Notes under the pieces: model-generated
Databases searched by the model: none
The model's input: the letters and a program-made list of their open reading frames with translations, nothing else
Told to the model about the DNA's origin: nothing
Shown here: positions 8,491-15,899 of the stretch, piece after piece
How positions within the stretch are numbered: position 1 is the first letter of the stretch
How the letters are laid out: every line of letters begins with the position of its first letter
Program-made: the position numbers and the translations under genes
NCBI RefSeq assembly: GCF_021129305.1
Contig: NZ_JAJOMB010000017.1
Location: 62,001-126,000 of the forward strand
Direction of reading: 5' to 3'
DNA: 64,000 bases
From: Kineosporia babensis
Lineage (GTDB): Bacteria; Actinomycetota; Actinomycetes; Actinomycetales; Kineosporiaceae

Positions 8491-9177
8491 GTGATGGACG
8501 AAGAGACGCCGCAGCCCCCGATCCGGGTAATGCTGGCCGACGACCAGGAGCTGATGCGGGCGGGATTCCGGATGATCTTGTCCACCGAGCCCGGGCTGGA
8601 GGTGGTGGGCGAGGCCTCGAACGGGGCCGAGGCGATCGCCCGGGCGGCCCGGTACCAGCCGGACGTGATCCTGATGGACGTGCAGATGCCGGGCACCGAC
8701 GGGCTCACCGCCACCCGCGAGATCACCCAGAACTCGACGGCCAAGGTGGTCATCCTGACCACCTTCGACCGGGAGGACTACCTGTTCGAGGCGCTGCAGG
8801 CCGGGGCGGCCGGGTTCCTGCTGAAGAACGCCACTCCGGAGGACCTGATCAACGCGATCCGGATCGTGGTCCGCGGCGATGCGATGCTGGCGCCCGAACT
8901 CACCCGGCGGCTGCTGGACCGGTTCGCGGTGCGTTCCGGCGTGGTGCAGCGGCCCGACCTGCTCGATCAGCTGACCGAGCGGGAGTGGGACATCCTGCGG
9001 CTGCTGGCCACCGGCTCGAGCAATGCGGAGATGGCCAAGCAGCTGTTCGTCGGCGAGGCCACGGTGAAGACGCACGTGTCGCGGATCCTGGCCAAGCTCG
9101 GGTTGCGGGACCGGATCCAGGCGGTGGTGTTCGCCTACGAGACGGGTGTGGTGACTCCCGGAGACCAACCGCGCTGA
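8491..9177 (+). CDS. Response regulator, NarL/FixJ family
   Basis: A 228-residue protein from the GTG at 8491 (an ATG follows immediately). The receiver domain has the acidic pair ADDQE, the phosphoacceptor Asp63 in VILMDVQMPG, and the conserved lysine in GAAGFLLKNA. The C-terminal LuxR-type helix-turn-helix (about residues 160-215) reads LTEREWDILRLLATGSSNAE and VGEATVKTHVSRILAKLGL. It directly follows the kinase gene and is followed by a hairpin and then an ABC exporter operon. Confidence 0.92.
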   Translation: MMDEETPQPPIRVMLADDQELMRAGFRMILSTEPGLEVVGEASNGAEAIARAARYQPDVILMDVQMPGTDGLTATREITQNSTAKVVILTTFDREDYLFEALQAGAAGFLLKNATPEDLINAIRIVVRGDAMLAPELTRRLLDRFAVRSGVVQRPDLLDQLTEREWDILRLLATGSSNAEMAKQLFVGEATVKTHVSRILAKLGLRDRIQAVVFAYETGVVTPGDQPR

Positions 9178-9179
9178 CA

Positions 9180-9202
9180 AACGTCCTCTGTTTGAGGACG
9201 TT
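9180..9202 (+). terminator. Hairpin after the response regulator gene
   Basis: AACGTCCTC and GAGGACGTT form a perfect 9-bp stem around TGTTT, just past the stop codon. There is no clear T-run, so this may be only a partial terminator between the two-component genes and the ABC operon. Confidence 0.5.
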
Positions 9203-9333
9203 GTGCGCGCGTCGGGTGCAGATCCGTCGCCAGGATGACGGTCGGGTTCCGTCGCGCGCCGGACGTGCGGTGATCGTCCTGCGGCATAGCTTCTAGGGGT
9301 CAGGAGAACTCCTCACCAACAGGAGCGCGGATC

Positions 9334-10218
9334 ATGCTTGAGCTGGACGGCATCAGTCGTTCGTTCGACGGTCGCCGGGTTCTGGACGGCATCTCGTTCA
9401 GCGTCGAGCCGGGCCGGCTGACCGGTTTCGTCGGATCGAACGGCGCCGGCAAGACCACCACGATGCGGATCATCCTCGGTGTGCTGGCCCCGGACTCCGG
9501 AGCCGTGCGCTGGAAGGGCCAGACCGCCGACCGGGAGGCCCGCCGGCACTTCGGGTACATGCCCGAGGAGCGTGGGCTGTATCCCAAGATGAACCCGCTC
9601 GACCAGCTGGTCTTCCTGGCCCGGCTGCACGGGGTGGGCGCGGCCGAGGCCCGCCGCAAGGCCGCCGAACTGCTCGAGCAGCTCGGCCTGGGCGAGCGGA
9701 TGAAGGACAAGCTGGAGTCGCTGTCGCTGGGTAACCAGCAGCGGGTGCAGGTGGCCGCGGCGCTGATCCACGACCCGGTGCTGCTGGTGCTGGACGAGCC
9801 GTTCAGCGGCCTGGACCCGATCACCGTGGACACGATGACCGCGATCCTGCGCACCAGCGCGGCCGGTGGGGTGCCGGTGCTGTTCTCCAGCCACCAGCTC
9901 GACCTGGTCGAGCGGATCTGCGACGACCTGGTGATCGTGGCCGGCGGCGGCGTGGTCGCCCGGGGCACGGTCAGCGAGCTGCGGCACGAGCGGGCCGGGG
10001 CCCGGTTCCGGCTGGTGCTCGGTGAGGACGCGGGCTGGCTGCGCGATGTGCCCGGTCTTGAGGTGCTCGACGTGGACGGCCGCCAGGCGCTGGTCGAACT
10101 GCCCGACGTCTCGCACGACCAGCAGTTGCTGGCCACCGCGATGCAGCGCGGCGCGGTGCACGAATTCAGCCGGGTGATCCCGGCCCTGGCCGACATCTAC
10201 CGGGAGGTGGCCAAGTGA
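9334..10218 (+). CDS. ABC transporter ATP-binding protein (NatA-like)
   Basis: A 294-residue nucleotide-binding subunit. Walker A is GSNGAGKTT (near residue 35), the signature segment is LSLGNQQRVQVA (a variant of LSGGQ with a different third residue), Walker B is LLVLDEPFSGLDP, and the switch histidine is in SSHQLDLVE. The DUF4162-like tail after about residue 210 is usual for the ABC-2 export group. The stop overlaps the permease start by 4 bp. With the permease it would form an exporter of ions, lipids or peptides; the cargo is not visible. Confidence 0.9.
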   Translation: MLELDGISRSFDGRRVLDGISFSVEPGRLTGFVGSNGAGKTTTMRIILGVLAPDSGAVRWKGQTADREARRHFGYMPEERGLYPKMNPLDQLVFLARLHGVGAAEARRKAAELLEQLGLGERMKDKLESLSLGNQQRVQVAAALIHDPVLLVLDEPFSGLDPITVDTMTAILRTSAAGGVPVLFSSHQLDLVERICDDLVIVAGGGVVARGTVSELRHERAGARFRLVLGEDAGWLRDVPGLEVLDVDGRQALVELPDVSHDQQLLATAMQRGAVHEFSRVIPALADIYREVAK

Positions 10219-11489
10219 ACCAGTCCGGCACCGAGATGATCCGGCTGATCGCCGGACGCGAGATGAGCACGAAGCTGCGGGACAAGGCCTTCATCATCTC
10301 CAGCCTGGTGATGCTGGCCCTGGTGGCGCTGAGCATCATCATCCCGGCCCTGTTCCTGGGCGGGGACGACCACCCGAAGTACCGCCTCGCGGTGTCCGGT
10401 TCCTCCGCCGGTCAGATCGCCGAGGTGGCCCGCCAGAACGGCGCCGACGCGATCAAGGCCGACGAGGTCGACGACGACAACCTCCTGACCCGCAGCGGCG
10501 AGACCGGCCTACCGGCGGCCGAGCTGACCTTGGTGGAGGCCGATACCGCAGACGCGGCCACCGACCTGGTGCGCACCGAGAGCGCGGACGCGGCGCTGGT
10601 CGAAAAGGCCGACGGCACGCTGGAGATCGTCGGCGGCAGTTCGGTGGACGGTGACCTGAGCACGCTGATCAGCCTTTCCTTCCAGTCCGCGCAGACCCAG
10701 GCCGTGCTGCAGGAGGCCGGGGTGCCGGCCGAGGCGATCACCGCGCTGCAGGAGATCGCGCCCCCGTCGGAGCGGCTGCTGGAGGGGACGAGCGAGAACG
10801 AGGGTGTGGCCATGGTGCTGAGCCTCGCCTTCGCTCTGCTGTTCTACTTCACCGCCCTCACCTTCGGCCTGACCATTGCCCAGAGCGTGGTCGAGGAGAA
10901 GCAGAGCCGGGTGATCGAGATCCTGGTGGCGGCCACCCCGGTGCGGATCCTGCTGGCCGGAAAGGTGCTGGGCAACGGCATTCTGGCGCTCGGTCAAGTG
11001 GCCCTGCTGCTGGCGATCGGCCTGGCCACCGCCAGCGCGACCGGGCAGAGCGAGGCCGCCGGCCTGCTGCTGAGCTCCGGGGGCTGGTTCCTGCTCTTCT
11101 TCGCCCTGGGCTTCCTGATGCTGGCCTGCGTCTGGGCCGCCTCCGGAGCCCTGGCCGCCCGGCAGGAGGATCTGCAGTCCACCACGATGCCGCTGCAGCT
11201 GGTGCTGGCCGTGCCGTTCTTCGCCGCTATCTACATCACCGACCCCGGTACCCCGCTGAAAATCCTTTCCTACGTGCCGTTCACGTCGCCGCTGAGCATG
11301 CCGCGCCGGCTGATGATCGGGGACGCGGCGTGGTGGGAGGCGCTGATCTCGCTGGGGATCATCGCGGCCACCGGGGCGCTGCTGATCACCTTCGCCGCCC
11401 GGCTGTACGAGGGCTCGCTGCTGCGCACCAGCACCAAGACCTCGATCGCGGCGGCCTGGAAGAAGGAGAAGCAGCCCGCCCTGCGCTGA
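10215..11489 (+). CDS. ABC-2 type transporter permease (NatB-like)
   Basis: A 424-residue membrane protein. There is one helix near residues 27-49, a large extracytoplasmic domain (about 55-195), then a cluster of membrane segments from about 195 to 400. The motif VVEEKQSRVIEILVAATPVR is typical of ABC-2 permeases of the NatB/YhaP type. Translation is coupled to the ATPase gene by a GTGA overlap. A strong terminator follows the stop, so the operon ends here. Confidence 0.9.
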   Translation: MNQSGTEMIRLIAGREMSTKLRDKAFIISSLVMLALVALSIIIPALFLGGDDHPKYRLAVSGSSAGQIAEVARQNGADAIKADEVDDDNLLTRSGETGLPAAELTLVEADTADAATDLVRTESADAALVEKADGTLEIVGGSSVDGDLSTLISLSFQSAQTQAVLQEAGVPAEAITALQEIAPPSERLLEGTSENEGVAMVLSLAFALLFYFTALTFGLTIAQSVVEEKQSRVIEILVAATPVRILLAGKVLGNGILALGQVALLLAIGLATASATGQSEAAGLLLSSGGWFLLFFALGFLMLACVWAASGALAARQEDLQSTTMPLQLVLAVPFFAAIYITDPGTPLKILSYVPFTSPLSMPRRLMIGDAAWWEALISLGIIAATGALLITFAARLYEGSLLRTSTKTSIAAAWKKEKQPALR

Positions 11490-11501
11490 GCTTCGATTGA
11501 G

Positions 11502-11531
11502 GGGCCCGTCACCGATCGTGGTGGCGGGCCC
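11502..11531 (+). terminator. Terminator of the ABC exporter operon
   Basis: GGGCCCGTCACC pairs with GGTGGCGGGCCC around a 6-base loop (12 bp with one G-U pair), 12 bases after the permease stop, followed by TTCT. Confidence 0.75.
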
Positions 11532-11561
11532 TTCTGCATGCCCGGTTCTGTCACCGGCGCG

Positions 11562-11600
11562 GCAAGATCTTGCAGCGCCCCGGAAAGTCCTTGCGCAAGG
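11562..11600. promoter_or_regulatory. Two 12-bp palindromes upstream of pckG
   Basis: GCAAGATCTTGC (11562-11573) and CCTTGCGCAAGG (11589-11600) are each perfect palindromes, centred 27 bp apart, and share CTTGC/GCAAG half-sites. They suggest binding sites for a dimeric regulator of pckG; the protein is unknown. Confidence 0.45.
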
Positions 11601-11644
11601 GTTTGGGCACGTCAGAGCGGTGTGAAGACCGTCACCGATTCTTA

Positions 11645-11680
11645 TGTCCGGACAGGTTCACAACACCTGTCCGGACAGGT
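11645..11680. promoter_or_regulatory. Tandem palindromic operator TGTCCGGACA upstream of pckG
   Basis: TGTCCGGACA occurs at 11645-11654 and 11668-11677, each a palindrome and centred 23 bp apart. Extended, TGTCCGGACAGGT and ACCTGTCCGGACA form a perfect 13-bp inverted repeat around 7 bases, and the right copy is a 16-bp palindrome (11665-11680). Such spacing places two dimers on one DNA face. No regulator gene is adjacent. Confidence 0.6.
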
Positions 11681-11874
11681 AACGTGAAGAAAACCCCGCG
11701 GACAACGACGTTCCGGTTACGGCTCGTAGTTGTTCTCCTTTGCCCTGCCTCCCGGCAGGTGGGGCGGGCCGGCCGGACGCTGTCGATGCCGAGAAGTGCA
11801 GATCCGCGCAGATCGATGAAGAACCGTGCAGAGCCGTGCAACCCGGCGCTATTCCACGAGGAAAGGCAGTCCCC

Positions 11875-13686
11875 GTGACCATGACCGAAACCTTGGCCGA
11901 AGCCCCCACCACGCACCCGCAGATGCTGGCCTGGGTGGCCGAGACGGCCGCGCTGACCACGCCCGACCGGGTGGTCTGGATCGACGGTTCGGCCGGGCAG
12001 CACCAGCAGTTGATCGATGAGCTGGTGGCCGCAGGCACTTTCGTGAAGCTGGCCAAGAAGCCCAACTCGTACTGGTGCGCCTCGGACCCGACCGACGTGG
12101 CCCGGGTCGAGGACCGCACCTTCATCTGCTCGGTGGACGAGGCGGACGCCGGCCCGACCAACAACTGGATGGACCCGGGCGAGATGCGGGCCATCATGAA
12201 GGACCTGTACCGCGGCTGCATGAAGGGCCGCACGATGTACGTGATCCCCTTCGTGATGGGCCATCTCGATGCCGAAAAGCCGATGTTCGGGGTGGAGATC
12301 ACCGACTCGCCGTACGTGGTGGTCTCGATGAACGTGATGGCCAAGACCGGCACCCGGGTGCTCGAGAAGATGGGTGAGACGGCCGACTACGTGCCGGCCA
12401 TGCACTCGATCGGCGCCCCGCTCGAGCCCGGGCAGGCGGATGTGGCCTGGCCCTGCAACGACACCAAGTACATCGTGCAGTTCCCCGAGGCCCGCGAGAT
12501 CCAGTCGTTCGGCTCCGGTTACGGCGGAAACGCACTGCTGGGCAAGAAGTGTTACTCGCTGCGGATCGCCTCGGTGATGGCTCGCGACGAGGGCTGGCTG
12601 GCCGAGCACATGCTGATCCTGAAGCTGACCTCTCCCACCGGCACGGTGAAGTACATCGCGGCAGCCTTCCCCAGCGCCTGCGGCAAGACCAACCTGGCCA
12701 TGCTGGAGCCGACGATCCCGGGCTGGAAGGTCGAGACCCTGGGCGACGACATCGCCTGGATGCGGTTCGGCAAGGACGGCCGGCTGTGGGCCACCAACCC
12801 CGAGAACGGCCTGTTCGGCGTGGCTCCGGGCACCGGCTGGGACACCAACCCCAACGCCATGCGGGCGATCGACGCGGGCGGCTCGGTGTTCACCAACGTG
12901 GCGCTGACCGACGACGGTGACGTGTGGTGGGAGGGCATGACGCCCGAGGCGCCGGCGCATCTGACCGACTGGCACGGCAACGACTGGACGCCCTCCTCCG
13001 GAACGCTGTCGTCGCACCCGAACTCGCGCTTCTGCACACCGATCCGCAACTGCCCGATCCTGGCCCCGGAGTACGACGACCCGCAGGGCGTACCGATCTC
13101 GGCGATCCTCTTCGGCGGCCGCCGCAAGACCACCATCCCGCTGGTGACCGAGTCGCGGGACTGGACCCACGGCACGTTCATGGGCGCGACCCTTTCGTCG
13201 GAGACGACCGCGGCGGCGACCGGTGCGGTCGGCGTGGTGCGGCGCGACCCGATGGCCATGCTGCCGTTCATCGGCTACAACGCCGGCGACTACTTCCAGC
13301 ACTGGATCGACGTGGGTAAGGGCGCCGACGCCGACAAGCTGCCGAAGATCTTCTACGTCAACTGGTTCCGGCGCGACGCCGACGGTGGCTTCCTCTGGCC
13401 GGGCTTCGGTGAGAACAGCCGGGTGCTGAAGTGGGTGGTGGACCGTCTGGAGGGCAACGCGGCCGCGGTCGAGACCCCGATCGGGCACGTTCCGGCGCCC
13501 GGATCACTCGATCTGGAAGGACTTTCGCTCTCCGAGGCCGAACTGGCCCAGGCCGTGCACGTCGACGCGGAGGAGTGGAAGGCCGAGATCCCGCTGATCC
13601 AGGAGTGGTTCGACAAGATCGGTGAGAAAACGCCGACCTCGCTGCTCACCGAGCTGGACGGGCTGAAGGCCCGGCTGGGCCTGTAA
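11875..13686 (+). CDS. pckG: Phosphoenolpyruvate carboxykinase (GTP)
   Basis: A 603-residue enzyme that converts oxaloacetate and GTP to PEP, CO2 and GDP in gluconeogenesis. The kinase-1a P-loop with the hyperreactive cysteine is FPSACGKTN (Cys269, Lys271). Other family landmarks are the Mn/substrate segment [32 protein letters not shown], and [20 protein letters not shown]. The length is normal for the GTP class. The GTG at 11875 was chosen over the ATG at 11881 because GAGGAAAGG lies 8 bases upstream. The 300-bp leader carries four palindromes, pointing to carbon-source control. Confidence 0.96.
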   Translation: MTMTETLAEAPTTHPQMLAWVAETAALTTPDRVVWIDGSAGQHQQLIDELVAAGTFVKLAKKPNSYWCASDPTDVARVEDRTFICSVDEADAGPTNNWMDPGEMRAIMKDLYRGCMKGRTMYVIPFVMGHLDAEKPMFGVEITDSPYVVVSMNVMAKTGTRVLEKMGETADYVPAMHSIGAPLEPGQADVAWPCNDTKYIVQFPEAREIQSFGSGYGGNALLGKKCYSLRIASVMARDEGWLAEHMLILKLTSPTGTVKYIAAAFPSACGKTNLAMLEPTIPGWKVETLGDDIAWMRFGKDGRLWATNPENGLFGVAPGTGWDTNPNAMRAIDAGGSVFTNVALTDDGDVWWEGMTPEAPAHLTDWHGNDWTPSSGTLSSHPNSRFCTPIRNCPILAPEYDDPQGVPISAILFGGRRKTTIPLVTESRDWTHGTFMGATLSSETTAAATGAVGVVRRDPMAMLPFIGYNAGDYFQHWIDVGKGADADKLPKIFYVNWFRRDADGGFLWPGFGENSRVLKWVVDRLEGNAAAVETPIGHVPAPGSLDLEGLSLSEAELAQAVHVDAEEWKAEIPLIQEWFDKIGEKTPTSLLTELDGLKARLGL

Positions 13687-13692
13687 CAAGGC

Positions 13693-14844
13693 TCATTCGT
13701 AGAGGACGTAGCCGGGGCGCGGCTTGAGCTTGAGCACCTGCTCGGGGGTCATCAGCTTGCCGTGTTCCCGGTCCTCCTCGAAGAACAGCTTGAACCCGGT
13801 GTGGATCCCCTCGGGCAGCGGCTTGACCAGGGTGCGCCAGGTGTCTTCCTTGTCCTTACGGGCGCCGATGCCGTCCACGCTGATCACGAAGGCCAGATTC
13901 TTGCGGGGGCGCAGCTCGGGCACGTCGCTGATGATCCGCGAGGCCAGCTGGTGCACGATGAAAGGCTTCTGCGGCAGCTGTTTCTCGGCCACGAACTCGT
14001 CCAGCCAGAGCGAGACCTGGTTCAGCTCGGCCGCACTGGTATGCCCGTAGACCCGCCCGGGCGTCTCCTTCTTGCCCACCGCCCACTCCGGGTCCAGGGC
14101 CAGACCCACGTCGGGCTCCTCCAGCCAGCGGCTCATCGCCTTGACCTCGGTGAGGAAGTCGGCCCGGCCGGGCTGGATATTCAGCAGGAGCAGCGCCTTG
14201 TTCTGGCGGGCCACCTTCAGGTAGCGCCCGATCTCGGCGTCGCTGGTACGGGCCCGGTGCATCTTGTCCTTGCCCGGCGAGGCCTGCACCACGGTGGCGA
14301 TCAGCTCGAGCACCGGCTGGGCCTCGCGGCCGTCGCCGTCGTACTTCTTGCCCAGCTTCTCGATCTCGTCGACCCGGGCCTGCATGTCGCCGACTCCGAG
14401 CCGGCCGAAGGCCTCGGCCGCGCCGCCGGAGTAGCCCACCAGGCGGTAGCGGGGGAAGAGTTCGGTGCCGCCGCGGGGGAGTTCCTGGGTGGCAGTTGCG
14501 CTGGGGTCGGCCGGGTTGCTTGAGGACGCTTGCGGGCTCGCCTCAGTGCCGTCCGTGTCTGTTCCCTGCGTGCCCTGCGCGCTGGCGCTGGGCGCGGTGC
14601 TCGGGTCGGTGTTCGTATCGGCGTTCGGGCTGGCGTTCGGGTCGGCCGAGGGTTCTTGGCTGGGCTGGCTCTCCGGGCTCCCCTGATCGGCCGGGCCCGC
14701 TTGGGTGGCCGGGCTCTCCTGAGCCTGCGGTCCTGCGATCTCGGCCGAGCCGTCTCCGCAGCCGGCGGCCACCAGACAGGCCGACACGGCCAGCCCCACC
14801 CCCAGCGCCAGGTTCCGGTTCACCTTCGGCCGAGCGGGACGCAT
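13693..14844 (-). CDS. Lipoprotein with Ser/Thr/Pro/Asp-rich linker
   Basis: A 383-residue protein. A hydrophobic signal segment ends in the lipobox LVAAGC (Cys29), so it should be anchored in the outer face of the membrane. Residues about 33-130 are a low-complexity linker with repeats such as PNASPNADTNTDPSTAPSAS. The folded domain that follows (RYRLVGYSGG to GYVLYE) resembles a TIM-barrel-like conserved domain seen in some actinobacterial lipoproteins (LDPEWAVG, LLLLNIQPGR, ISVDGIGAR); I cannot name the enzyme. Start at ATG 14844, with GGAGG 9 bases upstream. It is convergent with pckG. Confidence 0.75.
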   Translation of the reverse strand: MRPARPKVNRNLALGVGLAVSACLVAAGCGDGSAEIAGPQAQESPATQAGPADQGSPESQPSQEPSADPNASPNADTNTDPSTAPSASAQGTQGTDTDGTEASPQASSSNPADPSATATQELPRGGTELFPRYRLVGYSGGAAEAFGRLGVGDMQARVDEIEKLGKKYDGDGREAQPVLELIATVVQASPGKDKMHRARTSDAEIGRYLKVARQNKALLLLNIQPGRADFLTEVKAMSRWLEEPDVGLALDPEWAVGKKETPGRVYGHTSAAELNQVSLWLDEFVAEKQLPQKPFIVHQLASRIISDVPELRPRKNLAFVISVDGIGARKDKEDTWRTLVKPLPEGIHTGFKLFFEEDREHGKLMTPEQVLKLKPRPGYVLYE

Positions 14845-15400
14845 AAGGGAGCACCTCCGGATGCTGTGACTCGATCGTGACTTACGACCCTGCCGCCCCA
14901 TCCGACCACGAGGCCGACTAAGCGCGCATCCCGGACCACCCACTCGGCCGAACGGGTGCATTCACCATCCCCCGAACCGACCACAACCTCACCTCAAGCC
15001 CACCGCAAGCCCGCCCCCGGTCATCCCGGTTCCGACTCACCACCCACCCGTTGTTCCCATCCCCACCGGAACGACCGCTAGCTCAATCGGCCCCGCTTCC
15101 AGGCCAGCCACTGCTCATCTTGAGTCCATTTCGAGCCCAACGAGGCACCGCTCGAGCCATCCCCAGCCCCCCAAGGCCCCAACTCGCACCCATGGCAAAC
15201 CCGCACCGCACCGCCGAGCCCCTACAGCTCACACCGCCGGTAAACCCGCTCCAGCACGCCCCGGCCAGCTCGTGAACCTGGTCCTATCTCCGCCAAGGCA
15301 CCGCCCCGAACGCCTACAACCACCTCAGTCCACTGCAGCCCCCGACCTCCAACTGCCTCACGCCCCCACTCCCTGCCCACCGCCGGCCGTTGAGGGCAAA
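14845..15400. other. C-rich, gene-free stretch
   Basis: No convincing gene was found. The plus strand is strongly C-rich and G-poor (many CCACC, CAAGCCC and ACCCAC runs), unlike the surrounding genes. The short frame at 15051-15275 has a Pro/Leu-rich, non-homologous product and no ribosome-binding site. The lipoprotein promoter must lie at its left end. Confidence 0.5.
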
Positions 15401-15448
15401 ACGAAAAGGGCCCTGTGACCAGCTTGATCGCTGGCCGCAGGGCCCTTT
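15401..15448 (-). terminator. Terminator of tRNA-Ser(GCT)
   Basis: AAAGGGCCCTG and CAGGGCCCTTT (15405-15415 and 15438-15448) form a perfect 11-bp stem. On the minus strand it is followed by TTTTCGTTTT, a good intrinsic terminator right after the tRNA. Confidence 0.8.
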
Positions 15449-15455
15449 CGGACCG

Positions 15456-15546
15456 CGGAGGCGGCGAGATTTGAACTCGCGATGGGGAATAACCCCCAAA
15501 CCCGCTTAGCAGGCGGGCGCCATAGACCGGACTAGGCGACGCCTCC
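15456..15546 (-). tRNA. tRNA-Ser (GCT)
   Basis: A 91-nt cloverleaf with the long variable arm of serine tRNAs. The acceptor arm is GGAGGCG/CGCCTCC with discriminator G. The anticodon is GCT in CTGCTAA, and the T-loop reads GTTCAAATC. CCA is not encoded. Confidence 0.93.
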
Positions 15547-15750
15547 CCGTGATGCGGCAAGGCTACCGGTCGAGCCCGGTCCGGGGCAAAGCCGATACTC
15601 GGGCGCGCCGTGTCGAGGCGGATTCGGACGCCCGATCGGGGTGAATCACCCAGGACCGGGTAGCCAACACAGCCAAGAGCTTTATTGTTAGCTCCAGGTC
15701 GGATTCGCGCATATCAGTTGTATACGGTGCGAATCAGCCCGTGTCCTGTG

Positions 15751-15828
15751 GGTAACGATTTGCCCATGTGGCCTACGGCGCGGCCGGGATGCGGTAACGA
15801 TTTGGCCTTCTGCAGCGAAGCAGAAGGC
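15751..15828 (+). promoter_or_regulatory. Direct repeats and hairpin in the LCP gene leader
   Basis: GGTAACGATTTG occurs twice (15751-15762 and 15793-15804), exactly 42 bp apart, about four helical turns. Directly after the second copy GCCTTCTGC and GCAGAAGGC form a 9-bp hairpin (15805-15828), about 70 bases before the LCP start. The repeats look like activator sites; GTAAC-type repeats recall MtrA sites, but this is a guess. Confidence 0.4.
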
Positions 15829-15899
15829 TGGAAGCGGTAGTGCGTGCAGCACCGGCAACTCATTCATTGAGAAACACTTCACACCGGCAGGAGACGTGG

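Noticed and set aside
12552-13271. Long antisense frames inside pckG and other high-GC genes
   Set aside because: Third-position GC bias creates open frames opposite real genes; the pckG product is full-length and conserved.
15051-15275. 74-residue Pro/Leu-rich open frame in the C-rich stretch
   Set aside because: No ribosome-binding site, no similarity to known folds, and the composition mirrors the strand skew.
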